From NCBI GenBank assembly GCA_003991915.1, contig RQTK01000305.1, positions 369,354 to 433,353 on the forward strand: DNA of 64,000 nt, written 5' to 3'. How positions within the stretch are numbered: position 1 is the stretch's first letter; each line of letters opens with the position of its first letter. Below are positions 35,268 to 55,618 of this stretch, one piece after another. This stretch comes from Elysia chlorotica (taxonomy: Eukaryota > Mollusca > Gastropoda > Plakobranchidae). Under the pieces are notes generated by a model that ran no database searches, was not told where the DNA came from, and saw only the letters and a list, made by a program, of their open reading frames with translations. The position numbers and the translations under genes were made by a program.

Positions 35268-35690
35268 AGTTTGTTTGTTTGTTGCTTGGCGTTCAACCTC
35301 AGCACGACATAGGCTATATTGTGGACGGATCCCTATACTAACATTTGACAATTATACGTGTCATCACACTGTGACAGTGCGGGGATACCATAGGTCGTAA
35401 GTACAACTTCGAGTTGGCTTACGACGTTGTACATGCGACCTCATGACTCATGTCTAAACCACTGACTTAATACTAACGCCGACCTAAATAGTAAGAGGAC
35501 TATAGTGGGCGAGTGAATTTTGAACAATCGTATCGGGCCCATCAGGGGAACCTATGAGACGTTAAACCCGGAGGGAGGGAAAGAATTCCGATCTCTTATC
35601 TTCCTCGCTGTATAGAGAATTAGTTTTGAATCAAGGACCCTCCGATTGGAAGACTTGAGCGAGTCCGCCATCAAAGTGACCAAGGAGGAT
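35268..35690 (-). mobile_element. SINE copy carrying a nested 50-bp insertion
   Basis: The tail and body begin at left (AACCTCAGCACGACATAGGC, ATTGTGGACGGATCC) and a tRNA-like head is at right (minus strand GGCGGACTCGCTCAAGTC, then GGGTCCTTGATTCAA). The copy is longer than usual because of the insertion at 35392-35441 and some unfamiliar sequence near 35530-35600. Confidence 0.7.
35392..35441 (+). mobile_element. 50-bp inverted-repeat insertion with 3-bp target duplication
   Basis: Other SINE copies read GGGGATACCATGACTCCTGT here. In this copy the sequence runs GGGGATACCAT, then 50 bp, then CATGACTCATGT. The insert begins AGGTCGTAAGTACAAC, and the reverse complement of its end is AGGTCGCATGTACAAC (14 of 16 identical). 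CAT is duplicated on both sides. This is direct evidence of a mobile insertion, not a chance palindrome. At 50 bp it is too short to encode anything. Confidence 0.75.
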
Positions 35691-35939
35691 GCCTTAAACA
35701 TGCACAAAGACTCGCTTTCTCTGAACAAAATCTAAATTTACAATCAGGAAAAAAAACAAGACATAGGCCCACCTGTGCCTACCCCTTGGGTCCCTGTACC
35801 TCAGGCCAGGCGGGGTGAAGCAGAATGAGATCGTTTGGTTCTACCGATGTGTAAAGGAAAAACTGACCTGGAGACAAAAAATGTTAATATAGACCTTAAT
35901 TCTGAATATCTTTAGATCGTTGTATAAAAGACTATAATG

Positions 35940-36620
35940 ATATAAGTCAATAAAACCCCTCATTTGAAAGGAAATTTCAAAAAATCAAGTTAAAAGGAAT
36001 TTCAAATGATTTTATAAATATAAAAACTATAAATTATTTTACTCAATGAAACTTCATTGTAACTAGTATTTTAAAAAGCGGTTTCATTTCTTTATTATAA
36101 TAACAGCAATGATTAATTAAACAGGATGTTGAAAAAGGTGTAAAAAAAGGTTTCAATGATTTTACAAACATAGATACCATAACTTGTTTTTTTTTTATAT
36201 ACGTTCAAAAACACAAATGAAATACTTTTGTGCATGCTTTGAAATTATAGAAACTAATAATTATTTAACTCAGTAAAATTTCATTGAAATGGAAGTTGAC
36301 AAATATAAAGTATTTGGATTTTCAGTGGTTTGATTTATATAGAAACTATTATGATTAAATTAAAAGGAATGGATAAAAACCGTAAAAAAGAGGTTTTAAA
36401 ATGGCTGTAAAAGCATAGTTACTGTACTGGTTTGACTCAATGAAACCTCATTATAAAGGGAAATTGAAAAGTCCAGGTGAGATAATTCTTTTATTGGTTT
36501 TATAAATATAAAAGCTAAAATAATTCAACTCAATGAAAACACATAAAACTTGAAAAAAAAAGAGTGAAACTAAAAAACTCAATGGAAGAAATGTTTACAA
36601 ATCCAGGTGAGTAATCAATT
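35940..36620 (+). repeat. diverged AT-rich tandem array
   Basis: Blocks resembling ACTCAATGAAACTTCATT, GAAATTGAAAAGTCCAGGTG and GATTTTATAAATATAAAAAC recur several times (for example near 35960, 36043, 36270, 36435, 36530 and 36575), with variable spacing. The divergence indicates an old array. Confidence 0.55.
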
Positions 36621-37075
36621 AAAACGCCTACTGTCTTGGTTATCCTGTAATATTAAAACTTGCCTGGAGCAGTACTAGTCTAAACGTTATCACACCCCAT
36701 CCTACGCACATTTGTTTAAGTCAATTAGATGAAATTTATTATCAGCAATACATTTGTTCCCCGTGCTAACTATCTAATCACTGAACTGCAGCATGTGTTA
36801 TATGTAGCATTTATATAAATCTTCTGTTAACAGCTTTTGAAGAGGGAGTAAAAGATTAATAATAAAGGTAAGATTGATAGTTTTCACCTGAGTATATACG
36901 AGTACCTTCGGGTTAGAATGGAAAGCTAAGAGATAAGCGTTCTGTAATTATTTATTTATCATTTCTGCACATGGCTCTATCAATTTTACCATAATTTGGA
37001 ACAGAAACAGATACACACACAAATACACATACTTAAAAGCTTACACACATAAATATATATAAAGAGTTTTTAACA

Positions 37076-37298
37076 GCAAAAGCAGCAGCAGCAGCAGCAG
37101 CAGCAGNNNNNNNNNNNNNNNNNNNNNNNNNNNNNNNNNNNNNNNNNNNNNNNNNNNNNNNNNNNNNNNNNNNNNNNNNNNNNNNNNNNNNNNNNNNNNN
37201 NNNNNNNNNNNNNNNNNNNNNNNNNNNNNNNNNNNNNNNNNNNNNNNNNNNNNNNNNNNNNNNNNNNNNNNNNNNNNNNNNNNNNNNNNNAGTAGTAA

Positions 37299-37368
<70 letters not shown>

Positions 37369-37450
37369 TGTAGTAGCAGTAGTAAAAGTAGTAGCAGTGG
37401 TAATAGTAGTAGTAGTTGTAGTAGTAGTAAAAGTAGTAGCAGTGGTAGTA
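37076..37450 (+). repeat. (CAG)n and (AGT)n repeats on either side of an assembly gap
   Basis: About 30 bp of CAG precede 184 N at 37107-37290. AGT repeats, pure at first and then interrupted, continue to about 37450. The repeat unit differs on the two sides of the gap. Confidence 0.95.
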
Positions 37451-38454
37451 GAAATAGTAGTTCCATTGATTGTTGTTTTTTGTATTGTTTTCGCTAATCA
37501 GTTTAAAGACAACCCCGTTGTTGTGGAACGCAAACAAAACAACTCCCTAGTCAATTGAGTTGTTCTTAATGTGGATTTTAAATGCCGATTTAGGCAAAGG
37601 ACATATTGAGCAATTATTGCAGCAACCCTTAGATAGTCAATATTTTTTTATGAACTGAAAGCTTGAAATTGTTGTTTTTTTAGAAACCATACAGACATTG
37701 ATGCACTTCATTTACAATTTTACATTTTCAGTAAATTAATCACATACACTGTATTAGAAAGATTCTAGAAATATTAAAATAGAAAAAGGTTTACCGACAT
37801 AATTAATGTTAAACACAGCAATCATAAGAGGAACCATGTAAAGGCTATGTCGAGGCATAATTGTTTTTTCTCTGATATGCACAGATAATTTTAAATAGAA
37901 TTCTTTCTAAATTATACTTTACATAAAAGGGATTATGTAGATAATTTATGTTAAATGAAACAGCAATTGAATCTGTGATTTTCTTTTTTTATTCTCTCTG
38001 AAGAGTTGCATATTTAGAGAAAGTCTCAGAGTGAGGTTGGAACCACTGACATACTGCTCTTTAGACTAGGCACTAGTAACTGAGCAATATGCTACTTAAA
38101 AAAGTCGAAATAAAACTAATGTTCCTAAGGTTTAATTTCAGGATCAACTTAAAGTTAACAACGTTTGAAATTGCTTTATTTGAGAGTTTTGCTTTAGGAA
38201 ACTGCTTTATTATTTTACACTCTACATTAAACGTCCAATTCTATGACGATAAGACATGTCTACAGCTGTAGTGCCTTAGAACACTTTATAACAACCAAGG
38301 TCATTCTCAATTAATATGAAGATCCAGGATTTACAAAGTTAGATCTTCCCAATTACATTTTTGTCATTAACAAAGGGTGATATGTAAGAAGGAGAAAAAC
38401 TTGAGCTTATAATAATTATATGATTTACGCTCAATCCTCTAGAGTAATACTTAC
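37451..38454. other. unassigned AT-rich sequence
   Basis: Nothing recognised. If the exon at 38455-38549 is real, this would be intron of that minus-strand gene. Confidence 0.3.
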
Positions 38455-38549
38455 GTTTGCTTGAATTTCGACTTGCATTGTCATGAAATAATCGAAATCT
38501 TGTCCAAGTTTCAGCTATAGTAGCCATAAAAGTCACAAGGAAAAAATTC
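38455..38549 (-). CDS. candidate internal exon of an unidentified gene
   Basis: On the minus strand an acceptor (TTGTTTCTTCAACTAG) is followed by 95 nt open in one frame and a consensus donor GTAAGTATT. The 31 codons start NFFLVTFMATIAETW and end SRNSSK. One base is left over at each end. The hydrophobic start could be part of a signal or membrane segment, but the piece is too short to say. An ATG inside it (codon 8) means it could instead be a first coding exon. The peptide is not recognised. No partner exon was found; the 45-54 kb gene ends upstream of it, so this would belong to a different transcript. Confidence 0.35.
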
Positions 38550-38839
38550 CTAGTTGAAGAAACAAGTTTTTCACTTAGAAATGTTGCAAAACAAAATTAA
38601 TTTACGCTCCTCTTGTTTTAATCCGTTTTTTTTTTTTAAGTAATCTCAAAAAGTCATAAAATATCATATCAGAGAAGCGTTGTTAGACACAACGAATCAG
38701 AAGGAAAAAAAAGTCTGTAGCTTGTTCGAACTAATGAAAATGATATCTTTTAGTTTAACTTGTAAGAGACATTAAGAAGCCGTTATCACATCTAAAACAT
38801 AGTCCTGAGTTTAAAAGTGCCTGTTTATTAGTTTGTGTT

Positions 38840-39062
38840 GACTCTTGGTTGCTATGGTGCGAAGATACACTACTTCCAGCGTTTGTCCCACTGCTAATTT
38901 CGAAGGACTGGGCGTAATTGTTGGTCGGGAGGAATGTCAGGCGACTGGAAGTGACCAGCAAGACGAGAGACGATTAGAAGCGCGGGGGAGCGCGAGGTCG
39001 GAAACTGGAATTGATGGGATGTCTTGTATAGCTGTAGAACTGGAATCCGTGTCGTTGTGATA
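38840..39062. other. G+C-richer segment with open frames on both strands
   Basis: This segment has a visibly higher G+C content than its surroundings and open frames of 65-71 codons on both strands. No motif or well-formed splice sites were found, so it is not called as coding. Confidence 0.25.
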
Positions 39063-39084
39063 GGCAGGGGGTTATTGAGGGAGA

Positions 39085-39094
39085 GGGAGGGATG

Positions 39095-39131
<37 letters not shown>

Positions 39132-39267
39132 TGTGTGTGTTAGTGAAAGAGAAAGAGAGAGAGAAAGAGAGTGCGATTGACAGAGAGAGAGAGAGGGATA
39201 GAGAGTGTGTATGTTAGTGAAAGAGAGAGAGAGAAAGAGAGTGCTAGTGACAGAGAGAGAGAGAGAA

Positions 39268-39311
<44 letters not shown>
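39085..39311 (+). repeat. imperfect (GA)n block
   Basis: GA repeats with GTGTGTGT and AAAGAG interruptions, ending in a G-rich run at about 39311-39325. Single ambiguous bases lie nearby at 39356 and 39370. Confidence 0.92.
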
Positions 39312-39318
<7 letters not shown>

Positions 39319-39375
39319 AGGGGGGAGCGTGGAGGGTTATGGGTATTTTATCATTNAACGTTGATGCATNTTGCA

Positions 39376-39788
39376 CAGATAATAAAGATCTTTCATTTTA
39401 TATATAAATATCATTATCGTAGTGATTAAAAATACAGATAATAAAGATCTTTCATTTTATATATAAATATCATTATCGTAGTGATTAAAAATACAGATAA
39501 TAAAGATCTTTCATTTTATATATAAATATCATTATCGTAGTGATTAAAAATACAGATAATAAAGATCTTTCATTTTATATATAAATATCATTATCGTAGT
39601 GATTAAAAATACAGATAATAAAGATCTTTCATTTTATATATAAATATCATTATCGTAGTGATTAAAAATACAGATAATAAAGAACTTTCATTTTATATAT
39701 AAATATCATTATCGTAGTGATTAAAAATACAGATAATAAAGATCTTTCATTTTATATATAAATATCATTATCGCAGTGATTAAAATTA
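39376..39788 (+). repeat. 59-bp satellite, seven nearly identical copies
   Basis: Copies start (CAGATAATAAAG) at 39376, 39435, 39494, 39553, 39612, 39671 and 39730, exactly 59 bp apart, with a broken eighth start at 39789. Only a few single-base differences are seen (for example at the sixth copy's AGAACTTTC), so expansion or homogenisation is recent. There are no unique spacers between units. Confidence 0.97.
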
Positions 39789-40214
39789 CAGATAATTAAG
39801 ATCATCATTAAAAATAACGAACAATAATTAAGTCTTAGCAACAATTTCTTTAAAATTACAGAGAGTAAAATTACAATAACAATACACAAAATAAAAAATA
39901 TCAAAGTGTATACACAAATTAAAGCCTAAGACATAATCATTTTAGATATAAGAGCCAAATGATACTTTAAATGGAAATTATGCGTTAAAAAGATGTGTTT
40001 TTAGTTGCTTTTTAAATGTGTCAATGGGTATGAAAAATAAAAAGATACAGGTATTAACATAAGAGAATAGAAGGAGGGAACTAACATGCAGACACATAAA
40101 TACATTGATATATACAGAAAACAAGCTAGAGGGAGATAAGTAGATAGATAGGTGGATAGAAAGATAGATACATAGGTGCGTGGAATTGTGGATAGAAATT
40201 TAAAATGATTAAAA

Positions 40215-40387
<173 letters not shown>

Positions 40388-40602
40388 TAAAGGCTCATGG
40401 TAAAAAATTCCTTCATCCTTAAATTGTGTCCTTACAAAAACGTATTTAGAAACAAAACAAAAGGGAAAAAACTTGACAATTCAGTGTTTCATTAATGTTT
40501 AGTGTTGTGATGAATACGTGGTTTTACCACGGTAAAAGTTTAGTTTTGGACTTAAAAGGATACCGTAAAACTAGAGAAACCAGATGACATTCGCGTGATA
40601 TC

Positions 40603-40900
40603 GGTTGAGTTGGTTTCTCAACTTCAAACCCCAGCAGCAAGACACTTGCGTCTGACAATTTTGCGTGCTGCCACACTAGGACTCCCGTATCAGCTGCTAA
40701 AATTATACATGATTTTAGTTTAGCCTTTATAGTCCTGGAGCTTAATTATCAGTCAGGTTACCATAAACTTTTTTTGTACAATCTCTCATACTCTTGACCA
40801 ACTATCCACCACTTGCGCCAGTTTGCCCCTCGATGAGATTCGAACTTGAAACCTTTTGCCTATCTATCCAGAGCACTACTGACTAAGCTACCGCGGTCCC
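40603..40900 (-). mobile_element. SINE copy plus adjoining tRNA-like heads
   Basis: The tail (GTTGAGTTGGTTTCTC) and body (GCGTCTGACAATTTTGCGTG) are followed by diverged sequence. Two tRNA-like segments then occur in minus orientation: GGGGCAAACTGGCGCAAGTG (near 40830-40805) and GGTAGCTTAGTCAGTAGTGC with a TTCGAATC B box (near 40895-40845). The second may be a separate SINE. Confidence 0.6.
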
Positions 40901-41379
40901 TCAATCCAATGAGAGACGTGTGTTGATATACCTTAGAGCTAGAGGCGTAATGGTAAACGCAATAATAATTGAAATGAACAACCTTTGGGCGCTTAAAGTA
41001 AAAAAAAAATGTTAAATCAAAGCTTTAAAAGTTTTGCAATGTAGCGCCTTTGAAATTAGTGACTGCAAATTGTGGGAATCCTTTTTTTTTTAGATTCATT
41101 GTTATCCAATGCAATATTGTTTGTGATGGATCTAGTATAATTAAGGAAGGTTTAATGTCATGGCCACGAACAGACATAGTTTAGAATTCATTACTGCAAC
41201 TAAAAAGAATCTTTGAGCGAAAATAGAGCGAAAGATAGGCAGAGAGAAAAAATCTGGGACGGGCTGGGAAGATGGATCGGTGTAAGCAAAGTGATCCAAA
41301 AATGCGGGTACAGGGAAAATGTGGATCACCAACACCAAATCTGTTCTGCATCTTGTACTCCATGGTAAAATATCAGATG

Positions 41380-41538
41380 CCTTGCGATAACCGAGCCCAT
41401 AGCGAAAACGAAGATGAAAGGTAATGGCGTCCAATCATAGCTCTATCCTAGACTTACACAGCCAATTAGCGGTCAGTAAACCTTATGTTCCAGAGGTGTG
41501 ATTATGTCATCGTATGGAACGCACAGTCTGTAACCTGT
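41380..41538 (+). repeat. dispersed ~180-bp repeat, copy 2, with two CCAAT motifs
   Basis: This is the partner of 32851-33032. CCAAT motifs lie at 41431 and 41462. The minus-strand frame of 97 codons across it (41141-41434) is not conserved in the other copy. Confidence 0.6.
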
Positions 41539-41809
41539 TTTATAAAACGCTAGTAACTGAGTTTTTGGAAGTGTCATTCTTTGTGGGGATTCCCCAATAA
41601 AGCTAGAAAATCTGTGTATGACATCAAACGTCTTATACGCTTTATTTAAAAATGATTATTTTAAATGGGCAGTTATTTGCTTTAGGGCTATGCGTGCCAC
41701 AGGTTGGGCAAATGCGCCAAAAGTAAACTCTAAAGGTTATTGTGTACAGTGAGAAAAGACAGCCGATAGTGAGGCATGATACAATCTTATAAAGAGAGGA
41801 AAATAGAAT

Positions 41810-41846
41810 TTCTCTCTCCCTCTCCTCTCTCTCTCTCTCTCTCTCC
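41810..41846 (+). repeat. (CT)n microsatellite
   Basis: A CT-rich run within a wider pyrimidine-rich stretch (about 41810-42095). Confidence 0.85.
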
Positions 41847-42879
41847 ATCTCCCTTTCCCTCATTTTCTCTCTCTGGCATTATAATTCTATATCTATCTAT
41901 CCTAAATTTTCAATGTTTATTTTCCGCTTCTGCCTGTGCACGCTCTCTTCTACTTTCTAGATGTTTCTGCATGCACAGCGTTGATTTATACTCTCTGATC
42001 CACCCTGTCTTCATTTTCTTTCTATCTATTTACTTTTCTTCTTCCTTTGTCTTTCCATCTGCTTATCCGTCTCTCTATCGCTCCCTCTCTCTTTCAAATA
42101 TGTGTATGTGTAGACCTGTATAAAACACTGGAGGCTTTTTTACTTTTCTAAATTACTAATTTTTTTTAGACACTTAGCTTAAGTTAATACAAATTCAAGT
42201 TAAAATCAATTATTTGGGTATGTGTTAAATCCAAGTCCTCCACATTTTGTTTTTAAACGCCTCTGCCAAGACACAGTACGATGTAATTAAAAAGGCAACA
42301 GTCTAATCTGTAGACAATGGTCAAGAGTAACATTTGTTTGACAAACACATGCAAATTATTTTAATTTTTCTTTTCAAAAGTTAAAAAGAAATAAAAAATG
42401 CCTATTAACCATAGTTTTTTGTTGTTGATATTGTTAACTCTCATTAAAGATAAGTTTAGTTTTCAAGTAAAATTCAGTAGTTCGACGTTTAGAAGTAAAT
42501 TTTAAATATAAAAATAGCAATCCAATTCATAGCATGTAAACCACACGGAGAAAGATGCATGTTTGATCTGACTTAAACCTAAATAAATTTTTATATATAT
42601 ATATACTTGTAACCTCAGTTACTTTGTCAATGTGACGTCAGTGACCTGCTATCCGGGGAGTATAGCTGGCTATGGGTCAGAGCCTAAGCGTACATAACTG
42701 GGACCTCTCAGGTCAGGGCTGTAATCCGCACACGCTGCATATTTTTTGGATTAGTTCCCTTACACCGAGTTGTTTCCTTTGAAATGTGAGGGGCATAACC
42801 CCCTCAAAACAATCCTCAATTTATCTTTTTACTTATTTATCTCCCTGAACTTTTTTTCCTTGCCTTCTCCCCCCAACAG

Positions 42880-42958
42880 ATTGACAGAACTAGAGGGCTC
42901 TGTGGAAACCGCATTCAAGTATAATGTTGGCAACAATGGGAGAGTTAATAAAAATTAA
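42880..42958 (+). CDS. candidate 3'-terminal exon of an unidentified gene
   Basis: A very long polypyrimidine tract ending CCCCCCAACAG is followed by an open frame of 25 residues (LTELEGSVETAFKYNVGNNG and five more) ending at TAA 42956-42958. AATAAA motifs lie at 42947 and 43017. The acceptor leaves one base before the first full codon. No upstream plus-strand exon with matching phase was recognised and the peptide matches nothing I know. Confidence 0.28.
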
Positions 42959-43016
42959 TTTGTGGAGAATTTTCTTTAAAGGCAAACTTGCATATGATCT
43001 AGGAGACAAGAAATGT

Positions 43017-43022
43017 AATAAA
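43017..43022 (+). terminator. possible polyadenylation signal for the 42880 exon
   Basis: AATAAA about 60 bp after the stop codon at 42956-42958. It is meaningful only if that exon is real. Confidence 0.25.
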
Positions 43023-43164
43023 GAGAGCCCTACGTCGGCTAGTTGCCAAAATTCAGCACGTCGCTATGCCATCTTGTACAAATCGTAATAGGCTAGCATG
43101 GATTCAGCGATAGCTCTTTGTCAATGTACTCTGTTCATTATACTGACTCCAACAATGTATTCAA

Positions 43165-43213
43165 CGATGTATTGTATATATTGCTTACGTTGGACGTTAA
43201 ACCAACTCAACTA
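43165..43213 (+). mobile_element. SINE tail fragment
   Basis: GTTGGACGTTAAACCAACTC, the family's 3' end, is present without head or most of the body. Confidence 0.65.
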
Positions 43214-43299
43214 TACTGACTCCGATCCTACATGAGAGAAATAAAGACGGTCTGATAAGGGAGATAACCCGGCTCCTCTGGTTACCAGATGAGTGAGAT

Positions 43300-43560
43300 G
43301 GATGCTTCCTTCTCTCCCTTGGTAGAGAATTGGACTCCCAATTGGAAGGTCTCTGGTTCGAAATCCACTATTGTTAATAATGTATCAGTCTGATTTTGTC
43401 TCTACCAGTTTAGGTTAGTGTCAATTATGTATGTGACGAGCTGAGACAGGGGTCTTGGTATCCCTGCACTCAGTCTCTGTGTTGCTGCACGGTAATTTGT
43501 TTGAGATCCGTCCATAATGTAGCCTAGCTACTGAATATGGACACTTATGAACAAACTCAT
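43300..43560 (+). mobile_element. SINE copy in plus orientation
   Basis: The tRNA-like head (CTTGGTAGAGAATTGGACTC, then CTCTGGTTCGAAATCC) leads into the body in inverse order to the minus copies (GCTGAGACAGGGGTCTTGGT, GTGTTGCTGCAC, ATCCGTCCATAATGTAGCC). The tail is degraded. Confidence 0.75.
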
Positions 43561-45100
43561 ACCCGTGACTCTCTCCCAGATTTAGGTCCTTATAATTAGT
43601 ATTTTTTTAATGGGGGGGGGGGGTTCTAATATAAGGGAAGCTATAATCTTGTGGTTTACACTCAAAAAAAGATATTTGAATGTGTCCCTTGGTATGAAAA
43701 ATTTTGCAAAATGTAACAATTTGACAGTCAACTCACAAAATAAAAATAAGTGTAGCTGCAGTTTAGGTTTGCTCAAGGAATACTTCCATACTGAGATAAA
43801 TACGGACATTACTTTATATAGATAGTAATGCATTTAAAACCATTTTTTTCTTTTCTGATAAAGTATTACAAATGACTACATTTGAATTATAACTAGATTA
43901 GTAATCTGATATCGCTGCACATATACAATTATTATATTTGTTCGTGGGTATGTTGGTGATAAAAATTGCATTTGAAAAAAGGTTACTCAACACTGGTTTT
44001 CCAAAGAAAAGGTTTATAATTATAGATTGTGAAAAATGCACTAGAAACATTGTAGAAAGTATTTGTACAAATCAGGTGTTTAGATCCGCTTGAGATAATT
44101 TTAAACAAAATTAGTTGTTCTATAGGTACAGAAAAGGTGAAATAAATCGATGTATCTATTTCTAAATGGATTGTTTTTTTCAATATGTGTGTAAGATAAT
44201 ATAGTATTTTAGAGTGCATTTGGCAAGTTTCATTTTTTTTATTTTAAGACAGTTAATCTGGTTCACGAAGTTCCAGGACAATTAAGCTTATTATATTACC
44301 CACTTCTTGAAAAGTCCTGATAGCAAAAATTAACTACATTATTAAGAATGCCACGAAAGATGACAACAACAAAAAACCACTGCACTAACGGGAAATACTT
44401 TACTTTTGTATACAGGGACCTTAACCTTTAACCTTTAAAAAGTTAAGTATAAAATCCAAAACCTAACAAGAGGAAAAACATTTTGACTATTTCTACCTCT
44501 TCCTTGAAACCCAAAGTAATCCTTAAAAATAGTTCAAATAGTCAAACAAATGCAAACACGAGAAAACAAACAACGATTTTACATTGAAACAGTGTGATGT
44601 TGACGTCCTATAAAAGTTTCTCACAACATGAACAAATTGTTATTTTTTTTTAGTTACGATGTTTACTTTTGGTTTTTAAAAAAATGTAGGTGCCTGACTG
44701 TTTCTTACTCAGTCGTGAACAAAATCGTGTTGGGTTTCTGAACACTTCAAAATCCCAGCTCTCAATTATTCATCCACCAATCCCTAGTGTCTAGTGTCAT
44801 AAGAATGCATAGGGAAAGCGCATAATATGCGTCTCCTTAGTAATCATATGACGTGGGAAAGATTATTAGAGGAGTCTCTGTTAGTTTCATTTCATTTTCT
44901 ACACCAACAAAAAGCAATGTATTTTAATGTCTTTTTTCTTTTACCTTTTTATACTGACGAGGTTTTGGAAAACATAGTATGTTTAGATTCTGGACGTTTT
45001 AGATAATATTAGACAATGTTCACATTTTGGTTTTAAAATACAAAAGTTCCCTTAATAATAAGACCATCAATTGAAATAATGAAAAAGACGTAAACACTAT
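43561..45100. other. unassigned sequence downstream of the minus-strand gene
   Basis: A 12-base G run lies at about 43612-43623. No gene was recognised. It separates the plus candidate exon at 42.9 kb from the 3' end of the minus gene at 45.1 kb. Confidence 0.35.
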
Positions 45101-45117
45101 GTACATTTGCTATACAC

Positions 45118-45123
45118 TTTATT
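45118..45123 (-). terminator. polyadenylation signal of the minus-strand gene
   Basis: AATAAA on the minus strand (TTTATT on the plus), 54 bp past the stop codon at 45179-45177. The transcript probably ends near 45100. Confidence 0.6.
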
Positions 45124-45176
45124 CTATATCAGTTTGTAATCAAGCTTTCAAGATTTTTAAACAGATAAAATATGAC

Positions 45177-53753
<8,577 letters not shown>

Positions 53754-55618
53754 CTGGGAAAATTTAACAAAAAATTACTTGATAATATTTCTTTTGATCG
53801 GCATTGATATTGCTTAGAGAGTTTGTTAATTTTTCCCAGAAAAAAATACTTAAATGTTAGTATTAAAAAAAAACATGATGACAGAACTGTTCTTAGACTG
53901 TGACAGCGACCTGCTTGGTTTTAACATACTGTTTGTGTCCAAAAAGAGTCCTATGCTGGCATGGGGGTACCACCTTAGGTTTGAACCTCGTATTTTCTGC
54001 TCGCGACTTGAACGCACTAACAGGTTGCATTACAAAGGAGAATATTAGAATAGGAATTATATTTTAATACATTGAATAAGAAGATTTAGTTATTGTGTTT
54101 TGTCTTTGAAAACATTGATATAATACATTTTAGCAAAATATATCTTGAGAAGTAAATAAACAGAATGTATGCATCAGCAGTGTTTTCTTTGATGAATGCT
54201 TTTAGAAAATGTAAATAAAAAATAATGATCTCTTAGCTCTTACTCAAATTCAAGTATCGCAATGATGTGGCAGATGATACAATTAAATTTCATCTAACTT
54301 AAATTTATATCGAATAAAAGATGCACTTTTAACTTAACAGAGTCAAAGTATTTTGAAAGCAATGCACATGAAATTGCACTTTTTGGAGGTTTTCCCAAAA
54401 TTAATTTTGTTTAAAACATTGAAGATTGAATGCAAAAGAATTGTAAATGTTAGCTTTTTATTTTTTTCAAAGATGTCTATTTCACTGTGTACTGACAAGA
54501 GTGAAACATCAATACATTTTACTTCTATGCTAAAAAGCCTCTACAAGATAGATTATTTTGTTTTGGTCTTGTGATTGCAACAGCTGACACTGCACACAAT
54601 GTAAATTATATTTTGTGCATGTCGTCGCAGAATCACTGGCACATTGTACCTGACAAAAATTGCAGCGTCTACCATTTTTGCTTATAACCAACCTTTTTTT
54701 TACTAAAATAGAAAGTAATAGTCATTTAGCTACATGTTCTTTAGTGAGCTATCATTTTACGCTAAGGCAAAAAAGGATAGCTTACTTTGTTGCTCTGTGG
54801 ACAGTAAAAAAAACACACCCCTCAATTCTCTGTGAATCATTATCTCCTTAATCTGTTAAGAGTGTAATAGCAATCGTGCACAATTTCTTACTTAATATTT
54901 TTAGCATTCAACCCAGAAGGTTTTATCAATAAGAGAAAAAATGCTTAATTCGTAAAAACCATATATTTAGCTGCGTCATGTCTTTGTTCCTTGTATAATT
55001 TTCTTTCTGCCCAACCCTTGTTGGTGTAGGCGTGTGGAATGCCACGTCGAAGTTTATGTATACTTAAAAAGGAGGTAACAACATTCCCTTAGTTTGATTT
55101 TGAACTTTTAGCAATTTAAACAGCAAGTTTGAGGTTTAGCTTATTACAAAGAATGTACAATGATGTAACTAAATATCAAACTTTATTTCTATACGGGCAC
55201 CTGTATGCGTCTGTTTTTTAGCTCTATGTTCAGGTAATGAATATTCATGGTTGAATGGCAGGCGGTGTGGGGGTTTTACCACAGTTTTAGTTAAATCTGG
55301 CGGTACTTGCAGATGACAGATTGGAATGATCGCCTCGTATTTGCAGGACCAGCATTCAAGATCACTTTTGACTGCACATCATTTTCATTGCATTAATTAC
55401 GTATAACTTAACTCTGTGACAACAAGCGAGCAACGATAGAATGTATTTCACAATGTATTGACGAATTGTTGTGGATTCAGTATTTAATGTTTCTTTATCT
55501 CGATCTACTTTTGGACATTATCTGTCTGTCGTTCTATCCTTCACTCTCTTTTTCTCTTTTTAACCCAACTCTCTGTTACTACATTTCCTCTTGTCTACAC
55601 CTTCTCTTCCTCTTCTTT
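53754..55618. other. unassigned sequence upstream of the last visible exon
   Basis: Further 5' exons of the minus gene are expected here or beyond. None with both splice sites and matching phase could be identified. A degraded tRNA-like fragment may lie near 53960-54040. Confidence 0.3.

Noticed and set aside
37041-37537. Long Leu- and Tyr-rich frames across the gap
   Set aside because: They depend on undetermined bases and trinucleotide repeats.
39376-39788. CRISPR-like regular repeats
   Set aside because: Units of 59 bp abut directly with no unique spacers; this is a satellite in eukaryotic DNA.
55310-55370. Minus-strand exon candidate between a TGTGCAG acceptor and a GTACCG donor
   Set aside because: The phase does not match the first visible exon at 53753 and both splice sites are weak.
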